Origin: DAIRET01 sp036795455
Lineage (GTDB): Bacteria > Bacteroidota > Ignavibacteria > Ignavibacteriales > Ignavibacteriaceae
Direction of reading: 5' to 3'
Length of the DNA stretch: 13,531 nucleotides
NCBI GenBank assembly: GCA_036795455.1
Contig: DAIRET010000073.1
Location: 1-13,531 of the forward strand
The notes beneath the pieces are model-generated. The model saw nothing but the letters and a program-made list of their open reading frames with translations. It was not told the origin of the DNA and made no database searches. Position 1 is the first letter of the stretch, and each line of letters starts with the position of its first letter. This document shows positions 1 through 6,097 of this stretch, one piece after another. A program made the position numbers and the translations under genes.

Positions 1-447
1 TATAATTAATTTGGGAATATTTCCTTCTGCTTTTATATCGGATGAACCGTAAAAAACTGTCTGGTCAAATCCGTATACGCTTTTCCCATTTTCTTCATCA
101 ATTCCCTTTAACTCAACGACCTGAATAATTTTGTCTTGCACTGCAAGGACTTTCCCGTTTACAAAAGGAGTATAATTTGTAATATTATTTGATTTGAGTA
201 ACTTTTCAACCGATTCAAGTTTTTCCTTCGCGTTATCGGAGATAGATTCAATTCGTAAATGAGGATCAAAACTTACAAGGTAAGAGGTAACAAGACTACT
301 GAATCCATTGAACACACCAAGCACAACAATAAGAGCACCAACGCCTATTGCAATCCCGATCATTGATAAGTAGGAGATAATGGTGATAAAATTAATCTTG
401 TGTCCCGAAAACAAATAACGGAGCGCGATTAGCCGTTCAATCTTCAT
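1..447 (-). CDS. Lipoprotein-release ABC permease, LolC/LolE family (partial, N-terminal part only)
   Basis: Only the first 149 codons are in the window; the gene runs off the left edge. The protein begins MKIERLIALRYLF, has one membrane segment at about residues 21-45 (rich in I, G, V) and then the start of a periplasmic domain. This N-terminal layout, including the IGIAIGVGALIVVLGVFNGF stretch, is typical of LolC/LolE (FtsX/MacB-like) permeases, which with the LolD ATPase extract lipoproteins from the inner membrane and pass them to LolA. Its ATG overlaps the stop of the upstream permease by one base (TAATG), and a GAGGT ribosome binding site lies inside the end of that gene, so the two are translationally coupled. 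The coupled paralogue suggests a LolC/LolE-like pair, but no ATPase gene is visible here. Confidence 0.85.
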   Translation of the reverse strand, partial: MKIERLIALRYLFSGHKINFITIISYLSMIGIAIGVGALIVVLGVFNGFSSLVTSYLVSFDPHLRIESISDNAKEKLESVEKLLKSNNITNYTPFVNGKVLAVQDKIIQVVELKGIDEENGKSVYGFDQTVFYGSSDIKAEGNIPKLII

Positions 448-1673
448 TATGCGAACCTCAATGTTGAAACCGGGTTTAACCTTGATGCAATGTAGCTTGG
501 TAATAAAGAAGATAGAACCGATAAAACAAACGCAATTACTGAAACGAGTACAAAGGTGAATGGCTCAATTAGTATCGGTACGGTTGAAGTAAAATATATC
601 TCTGCCGGAAGCGTGATAATATTAAACTTTAACTGTAAAACCAACAAAAGATAAGAAAGAAGATTGCCGGCAAGAACGCCAACAAATCCAAGAAAAACAC
701 CCTGGTATAAAAATATTTTTATTATCTGTTTACGTGTAGCTCCCATGGATTTCAAGGTGCCGATACTGTTCATTTTTTCAAGAACAAGCATTAATAAAGT
801 GCTGATTATGTTGAATACCGCCACTATTATAATTAATCCCAACACAATCGGGATCGGCTTTTTTTGCAATTCTATCCATGTAAAAATGTGTTTATATATT
901 TTATAGACAGTACGCACGTAGTGGGGATACCGGAGATTCTCCTGCAATACATTTGCAAGACTATCAATTTTGCTTACATCATTTATTTTAATCTCATACC
1001 CATTGATTTTGTCTTTTAACCCGAAAAGTTCCTGGGCTGTGTTTATATTTATATAAGCAAAAGCATTGTCATATTTAGCAAGCCCGCTTTGGAAGATTCC
1101 CGACACAACAAATTTTTCTATTGCCGGCAGATTATTTGCGTCCGGGATTTTGTTTTCCTTTAATGCAAACAGAGTGATTTCATCCCCTGCTTTAGTTCTA
1201 AGTTTGTCCGAAAGACTTCTACCGATGATTATTTGTTTATTTTCTTGAGCTTCTTCAAGAAATGAATTCCCTTCAACCATCACGTACGATGACAAACCGG
1301 CGAAATAATCCGGCATAACGCCTTTAATAGTAATTCCCTCGTTGATCCGTTTGTTTTTAACAATTGCCAGGTTTAATACATACGGTTTAATCTGGTTGTA
1401 CTCACCTTCCATCAAATGCCGGATTTCCGGCATCGTAGAATTATAATCGGGGAGAGGATTATTACTAAAGCCTGTAATCTGTATGTGCGAATCAAGATTA
1501 ATCAATTTTTCGGTAAGTATTTTTTCAAATCCCTTTAGAACGCTTAAAGCGATTATCAGAACTGAAACTCCAATTGCAATTCCCGAAACTGCAATAAAAG
1601 AGAAGAAAGAGAGACTCCGGGAGTCTTTTTTAGAGAAAATATATCTTTTTATTAAGTAAAAGCTAAGGGACAT
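447..1673 (-). CDS. Lipoprotein-release ABC permease, LolC/LolE family (full length)
   Basis: This 408-residue protein has the four-helix permease layout: a membrane segment at about 22-46, a large periplasmic domain at about 50-270, and three more segments at about 274-298, 320-346 and 371-396. The cytoplasmic loop after the second segment reads MNSIGTLKSMGATRKQI, the conserved coupling loop of LolC/LolE and related FtsX-type permeases that contacts the ATPase. The C-terminus SRLNPVSTLRFA is also family-typical. Length matches the family (about 400 residues). The inferred role is lipoprotein release from the inner membrane together with the coupled partner at 1-447. No clear Shine-Dalgarno sequence precedes the ATG at 1673. 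LolC and LolE cannot be told apart from sequence alone, so no symbol is given. Confidence 0.9.
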   Translation of the reverse strand: MSLSFYLIKRYIFSKKDSRSLSFFSFIAVSGIAIGVSVLIIALSVLKGFEKILTEKLINLDSHIQITGFSNNPLPDYNSTMPEIRHLMEGEYNQIKPYVLNLAIVKNKRINEGITIKGVMPDYFAGLSSYVMVEGNSFLEEAQENKQIIIGRSLSDKLRTKAGDEITLFALKENKIPDANNLPAIEKFVVSGIFQSGLAKYDNAFAYININTAQELFGLKDKINGYEIKINDVSKIDSLANVLQENLRYPHYVRTVYKIYKHIFTWIELQKKPIPIVLGLIIIVAVFNIISTLLMLVLEKMNSIGTLKSMGATRKQIIKIFLYQGVFLGFVGVLAGNLLSYLLLVLQLKFNIITLPAEIYFTSTVPILIEPFTFVLVSVIAFVLSVLSSLLPSYIASRLNPVSTLRFA

Positions 1674-1832
1674 AATAATAACTTTTGTTTCGGCAAATTT
1701 ACCACAGATAAAAGTGAAAGAAAAATTATTTGCGGAGAATTGGTAATTAATTATTCAAATCATATATTTGTAATCCCAATTTCATAAAGTTTCTTGTTCA
1801 AATACCGAAAAGGAAGCATTAGAATTGTTATT

Positions 1833-1908
1833 CGGGGCGTAGCGTAGCCCGGTTCATCGCGCCTGCTTTGGGAGCAGGAGGTCGCAGGTTCAAATCCTGC
1901 CGCCCCGA
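1833..1908 (+). tRNA. tRNA-Pro (anticodon TGG)
   Basis: A complete cloverleaf is visible. The acceptor stem CGGGGCG/CGCCCCG is perfect. The anticodon stem is CCTGC/GCAGG with loop TTTGGGA, putting anticodon TGG at 1869-1871. The T arm is GCAGG-TTCAAAT-CCTGC and the discriminator is A1908. The 3' CCA is not encoded (the next bases are CAA). This is the intact parent of the degenerate copies immediately downstream. Confidence 0.97.
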
Positions 1909-1936
1909 CAAAAAGAATGTTCTTTAATTTGAAAAA

Positions 1937-2016
1937 CGGAGATTGGTCGGTTCATCGCGTCCCGATGGAATCGGGAAGGTCGCAGGTTCTCCGCCTGAGG
2001 CGGACTGCCGCCCCGA
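1937..2016 (+). pseudogene. tRNA-Pro-derived degenerate copy 1
   Basis: It shares GGTTCATCGCG, AGGTCGCAGGTTC and CTGCCGCCCCGA with the intact tRNA-Pro. The 5' acceptor strand is CGGAGAT, which pairs poorly with CGCCCCG, and the D-arm region is about 6 bases shorter. The 17-base anticodon arm is replaced by a 17-base palindrome (TCCCGATGGAATCGGGA, 1960-1976). The T loop carries a second palindrome (TCCGCCTGAGGCGGA, 1990-2004) in place of about five bases. The broken acceptor and T arms make a working tRNA unlikely. Confidence 0.8.
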
Positions 2017-2044
2017 CAAAAAGAATGTTCTTTAATTTGAAAAA

Positions 2045-2124
2045 CGGAGATTGGTCGGTTCATCGCGTCCCGATGGAATCGGGAAGGTCGCAGGTTCTCC
2101 GCTTAGGGAGGACAAGCTATCCGA
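2045..2124 (+). pseudogene. tRNA-Pro-derived degenerate copy 2
   Basis: It is identical to copy 1 up to base 2102, including the replacement hairpin in the anticodon arm (2068-2084). It then diverges: the T-loop insert reads TCCGCTTAGGGAGGA (2098-2112), which has lost most of its palindromic pairing, and the acceptor 3' strand is changed to give TATCCGAC. This copy lacks the 3' half of both the T stem and the acceptor stem, so it is more damaged than copy 1. Confidence 0.75.
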
Positions 2125-2161
2125 CAAAAAGAAGTTTTAATAGTAGACAACCAGTGTTTAT

Positions 2162-2235
<74 letters not shown>

Positions 2236-2249
2236 CGGCAGTTTACATG

Positions 2250-2323
2250 GTGAGCATAGCTCAGTTGGTTAGAGCATCAGGTTGTGGCCCTGAGGGTCGA
2301 GGGTTCAAATCCCTTTGCTCACC
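2250..2323 (+). tRNA. tRNA-His (anticodon GTG)
   Basis: Acceptor stem GTGAGCA/TGCTCAC is perfect. The anticodon stem is TCAGG/CCTGA with loop TTGTGGC, giving GTG at 2284-2286. The discriminator is C2323 and the base before the gene is G2249, so the histidine-specific G-1:C73 pair is encoded. The next three bases (2324-2326) are CCA, unlike the other three tRNAs here. The spacer to tRNA-Arg is only 14 bases, so they are probably one transcript. Confidence 0.96.
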
Positions 2324-2354
2324 CCAAAAAATATTATAGTTCAAGGGGAATAAA

Positions 2355-2383
2355 TTGTTCTTTTTTAAGTAAAAAAATATACC
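2355..2383 (+). promoter_or_regulatory. Candidate promoter for tRNA-Glu
   Basis: TTGTTC (2355-2360) and TATACC (2378-2383) are separated by 17 bases, giving a sigma70-like layout about 30 bases upstream of tRNA-Glu. The match to consensus is partial, and the A/T-rich background makes chance matches easy. Confidence 0.35.
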
Positions 2384-2412
2384 GATTTTTCGAACAGAAA
2401 TTTTAACTACAA

Positions 2413-2484
2413 GGCCCCTTCGTCTAGTGGTTAGGACATCGCCCTTTCACGGCGGTAACAGGGGTTCAAATCCCCTAGGGGTCA
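2413..2484 (+). tRNA. tRNA-Glu (anticodon TTC)
   Basis: Acceptor stem GGCCCCT/AGGGGTC contains one G-T wobble. The anticodon stem is TCGCC/GGCGG with loop CTTTCAC, giving TTC at 2446-2448. The T arm is GGGG-TTCAAAT-CCCC and the discriminator is A2484, followed by CTA rather than CCA. The body closely follows the usual bacterial tRNA-Glu pattern. Confidence 0.97.
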
Positions 2485-2488
2485 CTAT

Positions 2489-2523
2489 AACCCTCATATT
2501 CGTAACGATTATGAGGGTTTTTT
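2489..2523 (+). terminator. Rho-independent terminator of the tRNA cluster
   Basis: A perfect 10-bp stem AACCCTCATA/TATGAGGGTT with an 11-base loop is followed by a run of T (2518-2523). It begins 5 bases after tRNA-Glu and so ends that transcript. Confidence 0.88.
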
Positions 2524-2562
2524 ATTACATTTGAGTTAACCTTTGTTATAATTTAACTAAAA

Positions 2563-3504
2563 ATGAATAAACTAATTCTTCTACTTCTTTTTTCTATATC
2601 CATGTCTGCCCAGTCCTTTTTTTCTGATGAAAAGGATACCTCTTTTACTCTGAACTCCGCTTATCAGAAAATTAAAAAAGAATTTCCGTTTGCACTCCCT
2701 TCAAAAGTAAGCGATGGAATTTCTTTAGAAAAGAACATTGAGTATTCTGAAGAAAATGGACGAAGGCTTTTTCTTGATATTTTAATGCCGGGCGAAATCA
2801 ATGAACCGCTACCCCTTATTATAATAATTCACGGTGGAGGGTGGCGTTCAGGAAGCAAAGAAATGGAACACGCTATTGCTTCAAAATTGGCTCAGCATAA
2901 TTTTGTTGTGGCAACCGTTGAGTATCGTTTATCAACAGAAGCTTTGTTCCCTGTAGCAGTAAAGGATATAAAAAATGCGATCAAGTTTCTCAAAGAAAAC
3001 GGGGAAAGGTTTTTTATTGATACCGCAAAGATTGTATTGATGGGACAGTCAGCAGGAGGGCAGTTGGCATCACTGGTAGGAGTTTCGGATGATGCGGAGA
3101 AATTTTCGGTAAATTATAATACTAAAGTAACGGCAATTGTTGATATAGACGGCGTTCTGGATATGACAACTCCTTCGGAAAGCGGGAAAGACACAATTCA
3201 ATCAAAACCATCATCTGGAAAAATGTGGCTCGGTTATTCGTATAAGGAAAATCCACAAATATGGAGGGATGCTTCTCCTTTAAATTATATTGGTCAAAAC
3301 ACTCCCCCGATGCTTTTTATTAATAGCTCAATACCAAGATTTCATGCGGGAAGAGTTGAGGCAATCGCAATAATGGAAAAGCACGGCATTTATTCGGAAG
3401 TTCATACCTTTGAGAATACACCCCATACATTCTGGCTTTTTGATCCGTGGCAGGATAAAGTTGTCGATGTTGTTGTTGCTTTTTTATTAAAAGTATTGAA
3501 GTAA
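2563..3504 (+). CDS. Secreted alpha/beta-hydrolase (BD-FAE / carbohydrate-esterase-like)
   Basis: This 313-residue protein starts with a hydrophobic signal sequence (MNKLILLLLFSISMSAQSF, likely cut near residue 17), so it should act in the periplasm or outside the cell. The oxyanion-hole motif HGGGW is at 90-94 and the nucleophile elbow GQSAGG at 161-166, with Ser163. The catalytic His is probably His288 in TPHTFWLFDPW. The catalytic acid is unclear: the usual DxxVP loop is replaced by NSSIPRFHAGRVEA (254-267), where Glu266 is the nearest candidate. The fold resembles feruloyl/acetyl esterases and hydrolases near pectin degradation genes, but no carbohydrate gene lies beside it, so the substrate is unknown. 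No convincing ribosome binding site is seen. The gene lies just after the tRNA terminator. Confidence 0.85.
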   Translation: MNKLILLLLFSISMSAQSFFSDEKDTSFTLNSAYQKIKKEFPFALPSKVSDGISLEKNIEYSEENGRRLFLDILMPGEINEPLPLIIIIHGGGWRSGSKEMEHAIASKLAQHNFVVATVEYRLSTEALFPVAVKDIKNAIKFLKENGERFFIDTAKIVLMGQSAGGQLASLVGVSDDAEKFSVNYNTKVTAIVDIDGVLDMTTPSESGKDTIQSKPSSGKMWLGYSYKENPQIWRDASPLNYIGQNTPPMLFINSSIPRFHAGRVEAIAIMEKHGIYSEVHTFENTPHTFWLFDPWQDKVVDVVVAFLLKVLK

Positions 3505-3535
3505 TGACTATTCAATTCCGGTAAAAAATTTTTAA

Positions 3536-5491
3536 TTACCAGCTTATATTGACATCATCAATCCAGCAGCAATCCGAACCGCTTTTGTTTTTGTCGTCTT
3601 TCTTATAGATCCATTTTAATTCAAGAATGGAAGAACTTGAAACAGCCTGGTAAGTGAATTTTTCCCAACCAGTATCTCCGCTCCAAGAGGCAATTTTTAC
3701 ATCATTAACATAAAAAAGCAGCTCGTCAAAGTTCTCTTCCGATGAAACTTTTCGGTAAAACGAAACATTAATGTTACTACCAGCAGGAACATTATATGAA
3801 GCACGTAAATAAGAAGTCTGATTATTACTGATACTTCCCGACTTTGCGCTGTGCTCTCCTTTTACTTTAGTCTCCGAAGTTATATTCCATTTCGTCTCTC
3901 CGCCTGTTGACCAATTATAGGGAATAACTCCGGCATCGAATATCTGATTATAGTAGTTCTTGCCGGTTACTAAAACAAGAATCTCTTTTTCCAATGAATT
4001 ATTTATATCCTTTACCTTTATCGTTGTTGAAGAGTTAATCTCTCCAACGGCTACTATGTCTGCTCTCGAATTAATTATCGGATCGGGAAAAACAACAGCC
4101 ACACTACTGTTATCGCTGCTCCATTCAAACACCGGCATATTTATCGCCATAAAAGATTCGGCAAGCACGCTATATCCCTCGTTATTTCGGAGATAAACTG
4201 TATCAATACCATTGGGTTTCTCGTTTGATACATTAATAAAAATTCCATTTGCTGCCGAAGCAAATCCTGCGCTATTGAACTGACCGTTTAGTATTGAGCC
4301 GCTGCCGGAGTAAGGATTGTCTTTTAACGAGAGCTGTAAAGTATGGTTTTGATTACCGCGTTTAGGACTCATGTAATTCAATAAATAAAAGCTGTTGGCA
4401 TAATCATCAATTTGCTTCTGAATTTCAGTAAACTTTTGCGATAATAGAGTAACATCATTAATCGAAACGAAACCTGCATTCCCGAGTATACTCAAGGCTT
4501 CCGGGTCAATTTCGTTACCAAGCCCGATAGTAAAGATTTTTTTATTCCCTCTTTTGCTCAATGCTTCGCTTAATGTGTGAGAACTCTGTGTATCCCTTCC
4601 GTCTGTTATGAGCAACATAAAACCTTGCTGAATATCGTTGAGGTTATAAAACTCTTCCCACAAAGATACCCCTGTAATTACTGCTCCATATAAATTTGTT
4701 GATGGGAAACCGACATCAATCGAATTAATTGCCGAAGTAAGTATGGTTCTGTCGGTTGTAAAATCCTGAACCTTAACTATACTTTCGGAAAATTTGTAAA
4801 CTGCGATTTCTTGTTTGGGAACAATGGAATTTATCAAAGTAATTGCAGAGGATTTTATTGTTTCAAGATCGGCAGCAACGCTTGAACTGTTATCTATCAT
4901 TAATACGGTTTTCAGTGTGTAAGGAACAGCGTCCTTTTGACGGATGTTTAAAGCCGATTCCGTAGGAGAAATTGTTTGATAATTCTCCTTAATTATGAAA
5001 TCATCTTTGGTAAAGTTTTTTACACCGAAGCCGTCCATATCAGTAACCTGGAACATTATATTTACAAAACACGGGTAGCGGGTTTCAATTAGATGGTTTG
5101 TTAATTTATACCCCGGAGTATTTGAAATCTGATCTTTTGTTGTGAAATGCCATACAGGACCGGGTTTAGTTTTACCTGAAGTAGACTTTGCAACTACTTT
5201 CCAATAGTAAGTAATTGAATATGAAAGTCCCGTAACAACAACTGAATTAGAAGTAGTGTCATTAACGATAACTTTCGCCGGGGGATTTTTAGTGTCGAAG
5301 TATACATCATAAGTATCGGTTGAGTTATTTTCCCATGCAAGCGTAACGGCAAGTTGAATATTCCCTTCACCGCTTGAAGGTTGCGGGTTGAAAGGAGCAT
5401 TCGTATCCGGCGAAGTAGTTTCGGGCGTAATACACCCGTTTACTGCTAAAAGAAAAGGAACTAAAAGAAAACTTAAATATTTTATCTTCAT
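3536..5491 (-). CDS. Large surface-type lipoprotein with FN3 and von Willebrand A domains
   Basis: The chosen start (5491) gives 651 residues with a lipoprotein signal MKIKYLSFLLVPFLLAVNGC; Cys20 is the lipidated residue. A further in-frame start at 5569 would bury the signal behind 26 unrelated residues, so it was not used. After a Thr/Pro-rich linker comes an FN3-like domain (about 40-118, ending YYWKVVAKS...WHFTT). A von Willebrand A domain follows (about 191-370) with the MIDAS motif DNSSS at 200-204, a likely Thr265 and Asp297 in ITDGRD. A beta-rich middle part and a C-terminal jelly-roll-like domain (about 519-651, ending CCWIDDVNISW) complete it. The intact MIDAS suggests metal-dependent ligand binding. 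The role is probably adhesion or surface binding; the ligand is unknown. Confidence 0.8.
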   Translation of the reverse strand: MKIKYLSFLLVPFLLAVNGCITPETTSPDTNAPFNPQPSSGEGNIQLAVTLAWENNSTDTYDVYFDTKNPPAKVIVNDTTSNSVVVTGLSYSITYYWKVVAKSTSGKTKPGPVWHFTTKDQISNTPGYKLTNHLIETRYPCFVNIMFQVTDMDGFGVKNFTKDDFIIKENYQTISPTESALNIRQKDAVPYTLKTVLMIDNSSSVAADLETIKSSAITLINSIVPKQEIAVYKFSESIVKVQDFTTDRTILTSAINSIDVGFPSTNLYGAVITGVSLWEEFYNLNDIQQGFMLLITDGRDTQSSHTLSEALSKRGNKKIFTIGLGNEIDPEALSILGNAGFVSINDVTLLSQKFTEIQKQIDDYANSFYLLNYMSPKRGNQNHTLQLSLKDNPYSGSGSILNGQFNSAGFASAANGIFINVSNEKPNGIDTVYLRNNEGYSVLAESFMAINMPVFEWSSDNSSVAVVFPDPIINSRADIVAVGEINSSTTIKVKDINNSLEKEILVLVTGKNYYNQIFDAGVIPYNWSTGGETKWNITSETKVKGEHSAKSGSISNNQTSYLRASYNVPAGSNINVSFYRKVSSEENFDELLFYVNDVKIASWSGDTGWEKFTYQAVSSSSILELKWIYKKDDKNKSGSDCCWIDDVNISW

Positions 5492-5610
5492 ACTGTTACT
5501 TATGATTGAATGATATTGATAATTGTCGAAGAACATCACCTGGAAGATCCTACTTAGGTAATTCCGCAATAAAAGAAGAACGTGTAAAAGATCGTTCCGC
5601 TATTCTTTGG

Positions 5611-6072
5611 TTATAAACCAAGTTCTTCTCTAACGAGCATCTTTGCTTCAATTATCCGCTTATGGCTAAAGTTAAGCGTACCGCCGATTTTTTTGATCAT
5701 ATTATCTTCATACATGTGAAGACTGTTATCAACATATATCAGCTTCCAAAGATTCTTCATCAAATCAAATTTATCTTTATCGCTGAAGTGTTTATTAATT
5801 ACGGCAGAGAATTCGTAAATACTAACGCTTTCATCAACTTTCTTTTCGGCAAGTTTCATTAACTCAAGCACTTCGTTGTCGTCAAGATTAAAACACTTCT
5901 TCATAAAAGCAATTATTTTTTCCCGTTCTTCAACAGCAAAGTCGTAGTCGGCTTTAGCTATTTCGATGAACAAAGCACATGTAGCAATTTGAACTTTCTT
6001 TTCATCATCTATCGGGGAATGACCGGTTGATTCATAATCATTGTCATCATTCCTATTAAAAATATTCAGCAT
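5611..6072 (-). CDS. TerB-like (DjlA N-terminal-like) cytoplasmic protein
   Basis: This 153-residue, all-helical acidic protein begins MLNIFNRNDDNDYES. ATG at 6072 was chosen because GAGG lies 6 bases upstream; a TTG start 12 bases further out would swallow that site. The region from about 26 to 145 (ALFIEIAKADYDFAVEEREKI ... IYVDNSLHMYEDNMIKKIGGTL) matches the TerB/tellurite-resistance helical fold, with the paired acidic residues at helix starts (ADYDF, VDNSLHMYE) typical of it. No signal peptide or membrane segment is present. It starts 25 bases after malQ ends and is probably in the same operon. Tellurite resistance should not be inferred from the family name: most such proteins have unknown roles. 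Confidence 0.75.
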   Translation of the reverse strand: MLNIFNRNDDNDYESTGHSPIDDEKKVQIATCALFIEIAKADYDFAVEEREKIIAFMKKCFNLDDNEVLELMKLAEKKVDESVSIYEFSAVINKHFSDKDKFDLMKNLWKLIYVDNSLHMYEDNMIKKIGGTLNFSHKRIIEAKMLVREELGL

Positions 6073-6097
6073 GGTACACCTCAATTAAGTGAAACAA

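Larger units (their letters stand above)
1897..2133 (+). repeat. Tandem array, 108-bp period, built on tRNA-Pro sequence
   Basis: Bases 1897-1994 recur without a mismatch at 2005-2102 (98 bp, offset 108). The same register continues after that: bases 2103-2120 differ from 1995-2012 at 10 of 18 positions, and 2121-2133 again match exactly the segment starting 108 bp earlier. Each unit holds the 3' end of a tRNA-Pro, a linker (AAAAAGAATGTTCTTTAATT then TG), and a tRNA-like body. The array therefore starts inside the T arm of the intact tRNA-Pro and yields two degenerate copies. An open frame across it (from 1917) exists only because 108 is divisible by three. Confidence 0.95.

Noticed and set aside
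1937..2016. The degenerate copy as a functional tRNA-Ser (loop triplet GGA)
   Set aside because: The acceptor stem does not pair, the T arm is broken by an insert, and the long variable arm of tRNA-Ser is absent.
1897..2133. CRISPR-like array
   Set aside because: Only two full units, with no variable spacers, and the repeated unit contains tRNA sequence.
3520..3540. Weak GGTAA/TTACC hairpin between the convergent hydrolase and vWA genes
   Set aside because: Only 5 bp of stem with an A/T-rich loop; too weak to call a terminator.
5611..6072. Tellurite resistance function for the TerB-like gene
   Set aside because: The family name does not establish function, and no other ter genes are nearby.
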